Below, piece by piece: positions 21,473 to 31,249 of a stretch of 64,000 nucleotides of DNA (its first letter is position 1; the number at the start of each line of letters is the position of its first letter). Made by a program: the position numbers and the translations under genes. The notes under the pieces are model-generated. The model made no database searches, was not told the DNA's origin, and was given only the letters and a program-made list of their open reading frames with translations. The stretch spans positions 124,001 to 188,000 of the forward strand of contig NZ_JABBGA010000004.1 of NCBI RefSeq assembly GCF_012927165.1, read 5' to 3'. This DNA comes from Zoogloea dura. Its GTDB lineage: Bacteria; Pseudomonadota; Gammaproteobacteria; Burkholderiales; Rhodocyclaceae.

Positions 21473-23077
21473 ATGGACAACAGTTACGCTCTCCACCACC
21501 TCATCATCCATTCAGCTGAAAGGCGCCCCGACGCCATTGCCCTCGGTGACGGCAAGGCCGAACTCAGCTACGCCGTGCTCGCCGAACGCTGCCAGGCCTT
21601 TGCCAACGGCCTGCTGGCCCTGGGCGTGGAACGCGGCGACCGCATCGGGATCTATCTCGACAAGCGCTTCGAGACTGTCATCGGATCATTCGGAAGCGCC
21701 GCCGCCGGTGCGGCCTTCGTACCGATCAACCCGATTCTCAAGGCCCAGCAGGTCGCCTACATCCTGCAGGACTGCAATGTGCGTGTGCTGGTCACATCGC
21801 CGGAGCGCCTGCCCCAGATGAGCGAGGCACTGGCCCATTGCCCGGACCTCCGGCATGTGGTGCTGACCGGCAACCCCGCCGAGCTGCCTGCCATGGAAGG
21901 CCTTGGCGTACACCGCTGGGACGATTTCATGTCGGCGCCACCCAGGCAGGCTCATCGCATCACCGAGTCGGACATGCTGGCCATCCTCTACACCTCCGGC
22001 AGTACCGGCCGGCCCAAAGGCGTGGTGCTGTCACATCGCAACATGGTGACCGGCGCCAAGAGCGTCGCCAGCTATCTCGGCAACAATCCCGACGATACCT
22101 TGCTGGCGGCCCTGCCCCTGTCCTTCGATGCAGGCTTCTCCCAGCTGACCACTGCGTTCTTCAGCGGTGCCCGGGTCGTCCTGCTGAATTACCTTTTCCC
22201 TCAGGATGTCCTCAAGGCCGTCGTCCGCGAGCGGGTCACCGGCCTGACCGCGGTGCCCCCCCTCTACATCCAGCTGGCCCAGCTGAAATGGCCCGAAACA
22301 GTGACGGAGCATCTCCGCTACTTCGCCAACACAGGTGGCCGCATGCCCCTGGACACCCTCACCACCCTGCGTGCCCACCTGCCCCGCACCCAGCCTTTCC
22401 TGATGTACGGCCTGACCGAGGCTTTCCGCGCCACCTACCTGCCTCCCGGAGAAGTCGACCGGCGCCCCGACTCCATCGGCAAGGCCATTCCCAACGCCGA
22501 GGTGCTGGTGCTGCGGGAGGACGGCAGCGAATGCAGCCCTAACGAGCCTGGTGAACTCGTGCAGCGGGGGGCTCATGTCGCGATGGGCTACTGGAACGAC
22601 CCGCTCAAGACCGAGGAGCGCTTCAAGCCCCTGCCCAACGGTGCCCCTGCCCGCCACAGCGGCCTGGTGCTGCCGGAGATTGCGGTTTTCTCCGGAGACA
22701 CGGTTCGACGTGACGAGGACGGCTACCTGTACTTCATCGGGCGCCGGGACGAGATGATGAAGACCTCCGGATACCGGGTCAGCCCCACCGAGGTCGAGGA
22801 AGTCCTCTACGGCACACAACTGGTGGGAGAGTGCGCAGCCTTCGGGGTCCCCCATCCAACGCTGGGACAAGCCATCTGCGTGATTGCCAGCGGACGTGAC
22901 GGCGCTCCCCTGGACACCCAGGCCCTGCTTGTCGAGTGCAAGCAGCGCATGCCGGCCTACATGGTTCCGGCGGTCATCGAGGCAAGAGACGGCCCCCTTC
23001 CCCGCAATCCCAATGGCAAGATCGACCGCAAGGCGCTTTCCACTGAATTCGAAAATCGCAGCAAGGTACAAGCATGA
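21473..23077 (+). CDS. acyl-CoA/acyl-ACP ligase (AMP-forming), exosortase A system-associated
   Basis: A 534-residue adenylate-forming enzyme. Core motifs are all present: A3 LYTSGSTGRPKGVVLSH, A5 YGLTEAFRATYLPPGE, A7 SGDTVRRDEDGYLYFIGRRD, A8 KTSGYRVSPTEVEEV and the A10 Lys in NPNGKIDRKAL. It would activate a carboxylate with ATP and pass it to CoA or to the phosphopantetheine arm of the neighbouring ACP. The pairing with a PLP decarboxylase and an ACP is that of the exosortase-A-associated ligase family; the natural substrate is not known. Its TGA overlaps the decarboxylase ATG (ATGA), so the two are translationally coupled. Confidence 0.88.
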   Translation: MDNSYALHHLIIHSAERRPDAIALGDGKAELSYAVLAERCQAFANGLLALGVERGDRIGIYLDKRFETVIGSFGSAAAGAAFVPINPILKAQQVAYILQDCNVRVLVTSPERLPQMSEALAHCPDLRHVVLTGNPAELPAMEGLGVHRWDDFMSAPPRQAHRITESDMLAILYTSGSTGRPKGVVLSHRNMVTGAKSVASYLGNNPDDTLLAALPLSFDAGFSQLTTAFFSGARVVLLNYLFPQDVLKAVVRERVTGLTAVPPLYIQLAQLKWPETVTEHLRYFANTGGRMPLDTLTTLRAHLPRTQPFLMYGLTEAFRATYLPPGEVDRRPDSIGKAIPNAEVLVLREDGSECSPNEPGELVQRGAHVAMGYWNDPLKTEERFKPLPNGAPARHSGLVLPEIAVFSGDTVRRDEDGYLYFIGRRDEMMKTSGYRVSPTEVEEVLYGTQLVGECAAFGVPHPTLGQAICVIASGRDGAPLDTQALLVECKQRMPAYMVPAVIEARDGPLPRNPNGKIDRKALSTEFENRSKVQA

Positions 23078-24318
23078 CTGAAAGCAGCCGGGAAAAGCCG
23101 GTCCACGCCCCGATGGACCAATTCACGAGCGAGGCAGGCGAACTGCTGGTGGGCGGCATCCCCCTCGGACGTCTGCTTGCCCGGGTTGGCCAGACGCCTT
23201 TCTATGCCTACGACCGTGAGCTCCTGACCCGCCGCAGCAAGGAACTCCGCGACGCCCTCCCCAAGGGCATCAAGATTCACTACGCCATGAAGGCCAATCC
23301 CATGCCTGCCGTGGTCGGTCACATGGCACGCCTGGTGGACGGCATCGACGTCGCCTCCGCCCAGGAACTCCAGGTCGCCCTGGACTGCGGTGCCGATCCA
23401 CGCGAGATCAGCTTTGCAGGCCCCGGCAAGCGTCACGAAGAGCTTCGACAAGCGGTTGCGGCGGGCATCTTGATCAATATCGAGTCCTTCCGCGAAGTGA
23501 ATGAACTGGGCGCCATCCGCCAGGCCAGTGGATGGCCGGTTCGCGTCGCAGTCCGGGTCAATCCCGACTTCGAGCTGAAGAGTTCGGGTATGAAGATGGG
23601 CGGTGGCCCCAAGCAGTTTGGAGTGGATGCGGAGCAGGTCCCCGAACTGCTTGCCGCCATCGGCCAGGCCGGGCTGGCCTTCGAGGGTTTCCACCTGTTC
23701 GCCGGCTCGCAGAACCTGCGCCCGGAAGCCATCGTGGAAGCCCAGCGCAAGAGCTTTGAACTGGCCCTGCGCCTCGCCGAGCATGCCCCCTCCCCGGTTC
23801 GCTTCCTCAATCTCGGCGGTGGCTTTGGCATTCCCTATTTTCCGGGCGAACAACGCATTGATCTGTCGGCCATCGCGGACAATCTGGCAGCCATCCAGCG
23901 GGAGGCCGCCGAGAAGATGCCGGACGCCGAGATCGTCATCGAACTTGGGCGCTACCTGGTCGGCGAAGCAGGCATCTACGTGTCCCGGATCATCGACCGC
24001 AAGGTCTCCCGCGGGCACACCTACCTGGTGACGGATGGCGGTCTTCACCACCACCTGTCGGCTTCCGGCAACTTTGGCCAGGTCATCCGCAAGAACTATC
24101 CGGTCAGCATCGGCAACAGGATGAACGACGCAAACGCAGGCCCTGTCTCCGTCGTCGGCCCCTTGTGCACGCCCCTGGATATTCTGGCCGACCGAATGAA
24201 CCTGCCTGACGCACAGCCGGGCGATCTGGTGGTGGTTTACCAGTCGGGTGCCTACGGTGCGACAGCCAGCCCCCGGGGCTTTCTCAGCCACCCGGACCTG
24301 GTCGAAGTGCTGGTCTGA
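23074..24318 (+). CDS. PLP-dependent decarboxylase, exosortase A system-associated
   Basis: A 414-residue fold-type III decarboxylase related to LysA and ornithine decarboxylase. The Schiff-base Lys is in IHYAMKANPMPAVV, the Gly-rich phosphate loop is NLGGGFGIPYFPGE, a conserved Cys is in VVGPLCTPLDILAD and the cofactor-contacting Tyr is in YQSGAYGATASPRGF. Such enzymes decarboxylate a D- or L-amino acid such as diaminopimelate or ornithine. In exosortase A loci this family accompanies an AMP-ligase and an ACP, and its substrate is undetermined. It is not dapF/lysA-linked here. A strong bidirectional terminator follows. Confidence 0.88.
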   Translation: MTESSREKPVHAPMDQFTSEAGELLVGGIPLGRLLARVGQTPFYAYDRELLTRRSKELRDALPKGIKIHYAMKANPMPAVVGHMARLVDGIDVASAQELQVALDCGADPREISFAGPGKRHEELRQAVAAGILINIESFREVNELGAIRQASGWPVRVAVRVNPDFELKSSGMKMGGGPKQFGVDAEQVPELLAAIGQAGLAFEGFHLFAGSQNLRPEAIVEAQRKSFELALRLAEHAPSPVRFLNLGGGFGIPYFPGEQRIDLSAIADNLAAIQREAAEKMPDAEIVIELGRYLVGEAGIYVSRIIDRKVSRGHTYLVTDGGLHHHLSASGNFGQVIRKNYPVSIGNRMNDANAGPVSVVGPLCTPLDILADRMNLPDAQPGDLVVVYQSGAYGATASPRGFLSHPDLVEVLV

Positions 24319-24338
24319 CAATCAGCCGGTCATAATGC

Positions 24339-24373
24339 AAACGGCCCGACTTCTTCGTGAAGTCGGGCCGTTT
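24339..24373. terminator. bidirectional rho-independent terminator
   Basis: AAACGGCCCGACTTC (24339-24353) and GAAGTCGGGCCGTTT (24359-24373) are perfect 15-bp arms around a 5-nt loop. The A/T ends of the arms provide a short T-run on either strand. It sits between the convergent decarboxylase and DUF3579 genes and can serve both. Confidence 0.85.
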
Positions 24374-24421
24374 CAACATTCGCGTCAATGGCCGGAAGCG
24401 GATTCGAGACCGATAAGACTG

Positions 24422-24715
24422 TCAGAGGAAACAATCGTCGGGGAGAAGCTCAACCTGCAGATCATTGTCCTTGGCAAAATTCTTCAGGAAATTGTAGGCA
24501 AGCGGCTCTATATCGTGAATGCGCGCATCCACAAGCACAGTCTTGTCCCCGCGCAGATTGCAGGCTGGGCGGACATAGGGAGAATAGGTCATGCGGTGGT
24601 CAGCACCGAAGGCTGACATGATCCCGCACAAACGATCGGCCCAGTCGCTCGGACGGAAAGTCCTCCCGTCACTGGTGCGCCCCACAATCACGAAGTTATC
24701 GACCTTAGGAATCAT
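24422..24715 (-). CDS. DUF3579 family protein
   Basis: A 97-residue protein of a small family found mainly in betaproteobacteria. Recognisable stretches are VDNFVIVGRTSDGRTFRPSD, WADRLCGIMSAFGAD, RMTYSPYVRPAC and the C-terminal KDNDLQVELLP. There is no signal peptide or membrane helix, so it is probably cytoplasmic. No function is established. It is the last gene of the minus-strand run behind nuoN and DUF2818, with a 91-bp gap that may hold its own promoter. Confidence 0.8.
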   Translation of the reverse strand: MIPKVDNFVIVGRTSDGRTFRPSDWADRLCGIMSAFGADHRMTYSPYVRPACNLRGDKTVLVDARIHDIEPLAYNFLKNFAKDNDLQVELLPDDCFL

Positions 24716-24806
24716 GCCAAATCAACAAGATTAATCACTACGACAAAAGGCAACATCCGACTCAAGCCGACCCGACTTCGGGCCTCGTCAAGCCCGTATC
24801 AACCCC

Positions 24807-25115
24807 TCAAACAGCAACCGACTCCTTCCACAGGTAGCGCCTGACAAAACCCGGGAATCCCGCCACGGCGAAAAGGCAGGCCGCGACCACATAGAACTCC
24901 CAGCCCTGTCCATAGGCTGCACCGTAGGATCCCATCTCCAGGCCACGGAACACCAGCAGTGCCGAGGTAAAGAGGATCAGGACCTCAAGGGCAACCACCG
25001 CCCCGGACTTCCCGTTTCGCCGGGGGATAAGCCCCAGGAAACGTCGTTCAGTGAAAAACGGCAGATTGGCCAGAACGCACAGAAGCGCAATAACTCCCAG
25101 GGTTCCGGCCATCAT
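24807..25115 (-). CDS. DUF2818 family membrane protein
   Basis: A 102-residue protein with three hydrophobic segments (about 3-20, 40-57 and 74-90) separated by the basic loop ERRFLGLIPRRNGKSG. The pattern TERRFLG..P fits DUF2818, a family that usually lies directly downstream of nuoN in betaproteobacteria. That position, 17 bp behind nuoN, suggests a role connected with complex I assembly or stability, but this is inference from context only. Confidence 0.82.
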   Translation of the reverse strand: MMAGTLGVIALLCVLANLPFFTERRFLGLIPRRNGKSGAVVALEVLILFTSALLVFRGLEMGSYGAAYGQGWEFYVVAACLFAVAGFPGFVRRYLWKESVAV

Positions 25116-25132
25116 CGTCTCTCAGCCGGCTC

Positions 25133-26599
25133 TTACAGCGAACCGAGCAGGGAATACGCACACAGTGACATCAGGGTCTGCGGCATCAATCCGAGCGCAG
25201 CAATCGCCACACCGTTCATCGACAGCAGAACACGCATGTCAGCAGAGGCGGTCAGCGGCGTCGAATCAACCGGCTCGTCAAAGAACATCACCTTGACGAC
25301 ACGCAGATAGTAGAAGGCGCCGATCAGCGACATCACCACCGCCAGGACTGCGATCCAGATGTAGCCGGCAGCAACCACCGCCTGCAGCACCGAGAACTTG
25401 GCAAAGAAGCCGATGAAGAACGGGATGCCTGCCATCGAGAACATCACCATCGCCATCACACCAGCAAACCACGAGCTGCGCTTGTTGAGGCCCTTGAAAT
25501 CGTCGAGGGTCTCGGCTTCGAAGCCGGCACGCGACAACAGCAGGACCACGCCGAAGGACGCCATGCTCATCAGCACGTACGACACCACGTAGAACATCGA
25601 GGAGCTGTAGGCGTTGAGGGCAAAGTGACGATCCCCGCCCACCACGCCGGACATCAGGCCCAGCAACATGAAGCCCATGTGCGAGATACCGGAATAACCC
25701 AGCATGCGCTTGATGTTGCTTTGCGCGATGGCGGCGAGGTTGCCCAGGATGATGGAGAGCACCGCCAGGAACATCAGCATCGACTGCCACTGATCCGCCA
25801 GTTCGAACAGCCCGTTGACCAGCAGGCGCATGGCCATCGCAAACGCAGCCAGCTTGGGCGCCGATGCAATGAACAGGGTGATGGCCGCCGGGGCGCCGTG
25901 ATAGACGTCCGGAATCCACATGTGGAAGGGCACGACACCGAGCTTGAAAGCCAGACCCGCGACAACGAACACCAGACCGAACATCAGGATGGTGCGATTA
26001 CCGGCCTGGTGATAGATGGCCTGCGCCACGCCCGAGATCTCAAGGGTGCCGGTGGCACCGTAGATCATGGAAATGCCATAGAGCAGCAGACCGGAGGCCA
26101 GCGCGCCGAGAACGAAGTACTTCATTGCCGCTTCGGTCGCCCGGGCGCTGTCGCGCTGCAGCGCAACCATCGCATACAGGGACAGGGACAGCAGTTCCAG
26201 GCCGAGGTAGATGGTCAGGAAGTGGTTCGCCGAGATCATCACCATCATGCCGAGCGTGGCGTAGATGGCGAGCATGTAGTACTCGGTGGACTCGATCTTC
26301 CTGTCCTGCATGTAGCCGCGGGAATACACCAGCACGATGGCCACGGAGAAGTACAGCATCAGCTTCAGGAAGTCGCCCATCAGGTCGTCCACGTACATGT
26401 TGCTGAACGTGAAATTGACCTGCCCATCCATGGTCATGATGGTGACGGCCGCAGCCCCCACCAGCGTGAACTGGGTCAGGAAATAGACGATGTTCCGGGA
26501 GTCCCTGACGAAGGTGCCGATCAGGAGAATCGCGAAGGACATGGCGACGACGAATAGTTCAGCCGCCGCTGGATAAAAATCAGGGATAACAAAGTTCAT
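25133..26599 (-). CDS. nuoN: NADH-quinone oxidoreductase subunit N
   Basis: A 488-residue antiporter-like subunit of complex I, predicted to have 14 transmembrane helices. It carries the conserved Lys- and Glu-bearing segments of the proton channel, for example [36 protein letters not shown] and [20 protein letters not shown]. It pumps protons across the inner membrane together with NuoL and NuoM. Last of the fourteen nuo genes, 42 bp behind nuoM, and slightly longer than E. coli NuoN (485). Confidence 0.97.
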   Translation of the reverse strand: MNFVIPDFYPAAAELFVVAMSFAILLIGTFVRDSRNIVYFLTQFTLVGAAAVTIMTMDGQVNFTFSNMYVDDLMGDFLKLMLYFSVAIVLVYSRGYMQDRKIESTEYYMLAIYATLGMMVMISANHFLTIYLGLELLSLSLYAMVALQRDSARATEAAMKYFVLGALASGLLLYGISMIYGATGTLEISGVAQAIYHQAGNRTILMFGLVFVVAGLAFKLGVVPFHMWIPDVYHGAPAAITLFIASAPKLAAFAMAMRLLVNGLFELADQWQSMLMFLAVLSIILGNLAAIAQSNIKRMLGYSGISHMGFMLLGLMSGVVGGDRHFALNAYSSSMFYVVSYVLMSMASFGVVLLLSRAGFEAETLDDFKGLNKRSSWFAGVMAMVMFSMAGIPFFIGFFAKFSVLQAVVAAGYIWIAVLAVVMSLIGAFYYLRVVKVMFFDEPVDSTPLTASADMRVLLSMNGVAIAALGLMPQTLMSLCAYSLLGSL

Positions 26600-26641
26600 C
26601 TTCAGCCCACAATCCGAAGGGTTTTTCTCATTGACTCGGTG

Positions 26642-28123
26642 TCAGAGCTTGCTGGCAGCAACATGCTTGAGCAGGTCATTGACAGACGCATGCATGACTT
26701 CCGTGACCGGGAAGGGGTAGATACCCATCACCAGGACGCAGACGGCAAGGATCGCGAGGAACACAAACTCCCGGTTATTGATGTCTGTCAGCTCGGAAAC
26801 ATGGTGATTCGTGATGGCACCGAACACGACGCGCTTGTACATCCAGAGGGTGTAGGCGGCGCCGACGATCAGCGTCGTCGCAGCAGCAAAACCCACCCAG
26901 AAATTGAACTGGACAGCCCCCAGGGCAACCATGAACTCTCCGACGAAGCCGGAGGTGGCGGGCAGACCGGAGTTCGCCATGCAGAACAGCATGAAGAGCG
27001 CCGCGAACTTCGGCATCACATTGACCACACCACCGTAGTCGGCGATCTGGCGCGAGTGCATGCGGTCGTACAGCACGCCGATACACGCAAACATGGCACC
27101 CGACACGAAGCCGTGGGAGATCATCTGAACCAGCGCACCTTCCATACCCAGCGGGTTGAAGATGAAGAAGCCCAGGGTGACGAAGCCCATATGGGAGATC
27201 GATGAATAGGCCACCAGCTTCTTCATGTCAGTCTGGACCAGGGCCACGAAACCGATGTAGATGACGGCTATCAGGGACAGCGTGATGATCAGCGGCGCGA
27301 AGGCCTGGCTTGCATCCGGAGCGATCGGCAGGGAGAACCGCAGAAAGCCGTAAGCACCCAGCTTCAGACCGATGGCAGCCAGCACGATGGAACCACCAGT
27401 CGGCGCTTCCACGTGAGCATCAGGCAGCCAGGTGTGCACCGGAAACATCGGAATCTTGACCGCAAACGAAGCAAGGAAGGCCCAGAAGATCAAGGACTGA
27501 ACATCCATGCCCAGCTTCAGTTGGTGCCAATCGAGGATGTTGAAGCTGCCACCCGACTCCATGAACAGATAGAGCAGCGCGATCAGCATCAGCAGGGAGC
27601 CGGCCAGGGTGTAGAGGAAGAACTTGATCGCCGCATAGACCCGGTTCGGCCCGCCCCACACACCGATGATGATGAACAGCGGGATCAGCGAAGCCTCGAA
27701 GAAGACGTAGAACAACACGCCATCAAGGGCAGAGAAGATGCCGTTGATCAGGCCCGACATGATCAGGAAGCCTGCCATGTACTGCCCCACCTTGACCTGG
27801 ATGACTTCCCAGCCCGCAATCACCACGATGAGGGTGATGAAGCTGTTGAGGAGCACGAAGAGCACCGAAATGCCATCCACACCCAGCGAGTAGTAGATGT
27901 TGAAGCGCGGAATCCAGGCGTAGGACTCGACGAACTGCATCGCACTCGTGGTGACATCGAAGCCGGTGTAGAGCGGAATGCTGACAGCAAGACCCGCGAG
28001 CGCGAAGAACAGCGCCACGAATCTGGCGGCCGACGCATTGCGGTCCGAACCCGTGGCGAGTGCCAGCAGGCCACCAACGATCGGAACCCAAATCGCAAGG
28101 CTGAGGAATGGAATACCCGTCAT
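26642..28123 (-). CDS. nuoM: NADH-quinone oxidoreductase subunit M
   Basis: A 493-residue antiporter-like proton-pumping subunit. The characteristic stretches include the Glu in FYVFFEASLIPLFIIIGVWG, the discontinuous helix FAVKIPMFPVHTWLPDAHVE and the Lys in DMKKLVAYSSISHMGFVTLG. It resides in the inner membrane between NuoL and NuoN in the distal arm. Seventy-six bp separate it from nuoL; TACTTTCCG-type sequence in that gap shows no obvious terminator, so it belongs to the same transcript. Confidence 0.97.
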   Translation of the reverse strand: MTGIPFLSLAIWVPIVGGLLALATGSDRNASAARFVALFFALAGLAVSIPLYTGFDVTTSAMQFVESYAWIPRFNIYYSLGVDGISVLFVLLNSFITLIVVIAGWEVIQVKVGQYMAGFLIMSGLINGIFSALDGVLFYVFFEASLIPLFIIIGVWGGPNRVYAAIKFFLYTLAGSLLMLIALLYLFMESGGSFNILDWHQLKLGMDVQSLIFWAFLASFAVKIPMFPVHTWLPDAHVEAPTGGSIVLAAIGLKLGAYGFLRFSLPIAPDASQAFAPLIITLSLIAVIYIGFVALVQTDMKKLVAYSSISHMGFVTLGFFIFNPLGMEGALVQMISHGFVSGAMFACIGVLYDRMHSRQIADYGGVVNVMPKFAALFMLFCMANSGLPATSGFVGEFMVALGAVQFNFWVGFAAATTLIVGAAYTLWMYKRVVFGAITNHHVSELTDINNREFVFLAILAVCVLVMGIYPFPVTEVMHASVNDLLKHVAASKL

Positions 28124-28199
28124 CTCTACTTTCCGTTCTATGCACCGCGAGCGGCGCTCAAGTCCTAAATCTCTATAACCCTTGATCGATGGGTCGGGC

Positions 28200-30254
28200 T
28201 TATCCGCGGTTGAACCAGAAGGTCAGCAGGATGAAGACACCGATGATCATCGAAAACGCATACTGGTAGATATGCCCGCTCTGGAACAGCTTGGAGAGCT
28301 GGGCAACAAACCCGACGAACTTGGCGGAGCCGTTGACCACCATGCCGTCGATCAGCGCCTGGTCACCGAACTTCCACAACCCGCGGCCCAGCAGGCGGGC
28401 GCCACCGGCGAAAACCAGCTCGTTGAAACGGTCGAAGTAGTACTTGTTCTCCAGCAGGGTGTGGAGGGGCTTGAAGGTCCGCATGATGGCGGCCGGAATC
28501 GCCGGGGCAACCATGTAGAAGACGTAGGCCAGCACGACACCCGCCATCGCCAGGGCAAAGGGCAGCGAGGTCAGGCCGTGGATCGCCATGGCGGCAGCGC
28601 CGTGGAACTCCTCGCCCAGCTCATGCATCACCCCGTGGGCTTCGCTCATGTGGATGACCTTGTCGAAGAAGCCTCCGAACAGCATGGGCTCGACGGTGAG
28701 GTAACCGACGATCACGGACGGAATGGCAAGCAGCGCAAGCGGCACGGTCACGACCCACGGAGACTCATGCGGCTTCTGACCCGGAGCGAGACCATGGTGA
28801 TGCTCGTCCGCGTGGTCATCATGATGGTCGTCATGACCATCAGCATGAGCATCGGCATGGCCATCATCGTGAGCGTGATGGTCGTCATGAGCCTTGCCGA
28901 AGCGCTCCTCGCCGTGGAAGACCAGGAAGTACATCCGGAAGGAATAGAAGGCAGTGACGAAGACACCTGCGATCACGCAGAAGTACGCGTAGCCGGAACC
29001 CGGGAGGTGCGACAGCTTCACCGCTTCGATGATCATGTCCTTGGAATAGAAGCCGGACAGGAAGGGGAAACCGATCAGGGCCAGGGAACCCAGCAGCGAG
29101 GTGATCCAGGTGACCGGCATGTATTTCCACAGACCGCCCATGTTGCGCATGTCCTGATCGTGGTGCATGCCAATGATCACTGAACCCGCTCCGAGGAACA
29201 GCAGCGCCTTGAAGAACGCGTGGGTCATCAGGTGGAACACGGCCGCGGAATATGCAGACACACCCAGGGCCACAGTCATGTAACCAAGCTGCGACAAGGT
29301 CGAGTAAGCCACAACCCGCTTGATGTCGTTCTGGACGATGCCGAGGAAACCCATGAACAGCGCGGTCGTGGCGCCGATCACCAGCACGAAGGACAGTGCG
29401 GTCTCGGACAACTCGAACAGCGGCGACATGCGGGCAACCATGAAGATGCCTGCGGTCACCATCGTCGCGGCGTGGATCAGCGCGGAGATCGGGGTCGGGC
29501 CTTCCATGGAGTCGGGCAGCCAGACGTGCAGCGGAACCTGAGCGGATTTACCCATGGCGCCGATGAACAGGCCGATACAGATGGCGGTCATGAGCGGCCA
29601 GCCGGTAGCCGGCACGGTCATGGCGACGAGCGAGTCGGCCTTGGCGAACACTTCGGCGTAATTGAGGGTGCCGGCATAAGCTGCCACCAGACCGATCCCG
29701 AGCAGGAAACCGAAGTCGCCCACGCGGTTCACCAGGAAGGCCTTCATGTTCGCAAAGATGGCCGTCGGACGGGTATACCAGAAACCGATCAGCAGATAGG
29801 AGACAAGGCCTACCGCTTCCCAGCCGAAGAACAGCTGCAGGAAGTTGTTCGACATCACCAGCATCAGCATGGAGAAGGTGAACAGTGAGATGTAGCTGAA
29901 GAAACGCTGGTAACCAGGATCCTCGGACATGTAGCCGATGGTGTAGATGTGCACCATCAGGGACACGAAGGTCACGACCAGCATCATCATGACCGTCAGG
30001 GTGTCGATCAGGAAGCCGACCTCGAAGGTCAGCCCACCGCTGGTCGCCCAAGTGTAGAGAGTGCCATTGAAGGCGTTACCTGCCTGCACGTCCTGGAAGA
30101 CGAACAGGGAGGAGACGAAAGAAACGGCAACACCCAGAATGGTGACCGTATGGGCACCTGCACGTCCGACCACCTTACCGAACAGACCGGCAACGATAGC
30201 GCCGAACAAGGGTGCCAGGGGTACCAACAGATAGAGCTTCTGCATCCCAGTCAT
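28200..30254 (-). CDS. nuoL: NADH-quinone oxidoreductase subunit L, with His/Asp-rich loop
   Basis: A 684-residue proton-pumping subunit at the tip of the membrane arm, longer than E. coli NuoL (613). Conserved parts include FFGWEAVGLVSYLLIGFWY, KSAQVPLHVWLPDSMEGPTP, DIKRVVAYSTLSQLGYM and the C-terminal lateral helix region. The extra length includes a hydrophilic insert at residues 456-487 that contains 13 His and 11 Asp, between the helix ending YFLVFHGEERFGK and the next helix at ESPWVVTVPLALL. ATG at 30254 has AAGGAAG 6-8 nt upstream. The insert does not disturb the antiporter core. Confidence 0.97.
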   Translation of the reverse strand: MTGMQKLYLLVPLAPLFGAIVAGLFGKVVGRAGAHTVTILGVAVSFVSSLFVFQDVQAGNAFNGTLYTWATSGGLTFEVGFLIDTLTVMMMLVVTFVSLMVHIYTIGYMSEDPGYQRFFSYISLFTFSMLMLVMSNNFLQLFFGWEAVGLVSYLLIGFWYTRPTAIFANMKAFLVNRVGDFGFLLGIGLVAAYAGTLNYAEVFAKADSLVAMTVPATGWPLMTAICIGLFIGAMGKSAQVPLHVWLPDSMEGPTPISALIHAATMVTAGIFMVARMSPLFELSETALSFVLVIGATTALFMGFLGIVQNDIKRVVAYSTLSQLGYMTVALGVSAYSAAVFHLMTHAFFKALLFLGAGSVIIGMHHDQDMRNMGGLWKYMPVTWITSLLGSLALIGFPFLSGFYSKDMIIEAVKLSHLPGSGYAYFCVIAGVFVTAFYSFRMYFLVFHGEERFGKAHDDHHAHDDGHADAHADGHDDHHDDHADEHHHGLAPGQKPHESPWVVTVPLALLAIPSVIVGYLTVEPMLFGGFFDKVIHMSEAHGVMHELGEEFHGAAAMAIHGLTSLPFALAMAGVVLAYVFYMVAPAIPAAIMRTFKPLHTLLENKYYFDRFNELVFAGGARLLGRGLWKFGDQALIDGMVVNGSAKFVGFVAQLSKLFQSGHIYQYAFSMIIGVFILLTFWFNRG

Positions 30255-30265
30255 CGAACGCTTCC

Positions 30266-30571
30266 TTATCCCTTGAGGCTATCCAGGTCATCAACGTGAA
30301 TCGTCCGCAGATTGCGGAACAACGCAACGAGAATGGCCAGACCGATTGCGGCTTCGGCCGCAGCGACGGTCAAAATGAAGAAAACAAAGATCTGACCCGC
30401 AGCGTCCCCGAGATAATGGGAGAAGGCGATGAAGTTCATATTGACAGCGAGCAGGATCAGCTCGATGGCCATCAGCAGAACGATCAAATTCTTGCGATTA
30501 AGGAAGATCCCGACAATACCGATCGAAAACAGTATCGCCCCGAGAATCAGATAATGAGACAAAGAAAGCAT
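30266..30571 (-). CDS. nuoK: NADH-quinone oxidoreductase subunit K
   Basis: A 101-residue subunit with three transmembrane helices, homologous to MrpC. The two membrane Glu residues needed for proton transfer are seen in [16 protein letters not shown] and [16 protein letters not shown]. It links NuoJ to NuoN in the membrane arm. It is 11 bp upstream of nuoL and 33 bp behind nuoJ in a tight operon. Confidence 0.97.
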   Translation of the reverse strand: MLSLSHYLILGAILFSIGIVGIFLNRKNLIVLLMAIELILLAVNMNFIAFSHYLGDAAGQIFVFFILTVAAAEAAIGLAILVALFRNLRTIHVDDLDSLKG

Positions 30572-30604
30572 TAATACCCCCCCTGACGATCGTCAGCAGA
30601 ATTT

Positions 30605-31207
30605 TCAGTCTTTTTCTGCACGCATCGAAACGATGCGTACGCGATCGTCACGCTTGACTGCCACCTGGGCAGCAGGATCGACCACCTTCACGTTGGTGCG
30701 CTTGCGCAGCGTCAGAGCAACCGCCGCGATCATCGCAACCAGCAGGACGATAGATGCGAGTTCGAACGGATACACATACTCGGTATAGAGAAGACGCCCC
30801 AGCTCCTTGGTGTTGCTGTAGCCCTCACCCGGATCCGCCGGTGCCGGCATGCCCTCAAGACCGAAGTACTTGCCGCCGAGCACGATCGCCATCTCGATCA
30901 CCATCAGCAGGCCGATCACTGCCCCCACAGGCAGGTAGCTCCAGAACCCCTCACGGATACGATCAAGGTTGATGTCCAGCATCATCACGACGAACAGGAA
31001 CAACACCATGACCGCGCCCACGTAAACCATCACCAGGGCAATGGCCAGGAACTCAGCACGCAGCAGCATCCAGATGCCACCGGCAGTAAAGAACGTGAGG
31101 ACGAGGAACAGGGCGGCGTGCACCGGGTTGCGCGCGGTGATCACGCGCAGCGCCGATAGCACCAGGACCGTCGAAAAGAAGTAGAAGACTGCTGTCTGGA
31201 AATCCAT
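30605..31207 (-). CDS. nuoJ: NADH-quinone oxidoreductase subunit J
   Basis: A 200-residue membrane subunit with five predicted helices. Typical segments are NPVHAALFLVLTFFTAGGIW and LRAEFLAIALVMVYVGAVMVL, the latter forming the pi-bulged helix that couples quinone reduction to pumping. ATG at 31207 (MDFQTAVFYFFS) matches usual NuoJ N-termini; a TTG five codons upstream is possible but has no better ribosome site. The C-terminal tail is charged and cytoplasmic (AVKRDDRVRIVSMRAEKD). Confidence 0.95.
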   Translation of the reverse strand: MDFQTAVFYFFSTVLVLSALRVITARNPVHAALFLVLTFFTAGGIWMLLRAEFLAIALVMVYVGAVMVLFLFVVMMLDINLDRIREGFWSYLPVGAVIGLLMVIEMAIVLGGKYFGLEGMPAPADPGEGYSNTKELGRLLYTEYVYPFELASIVLLVAMIAAVALTLRKRTNVKVVDPAAQVAVKRDDRVRIVSMRAEKD

Positions 31208-31249
31208 ATACGTGACCCGCAAAGAAGATTTGGCTCGTGTGCTGTCGCC

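Noticed and set aside
21154-21480. A 108-codon minus-strand frame in the ACP-ligase intergenic region
   Set aside because: No ribosome binding site, no domain and overlap with the ligase start.
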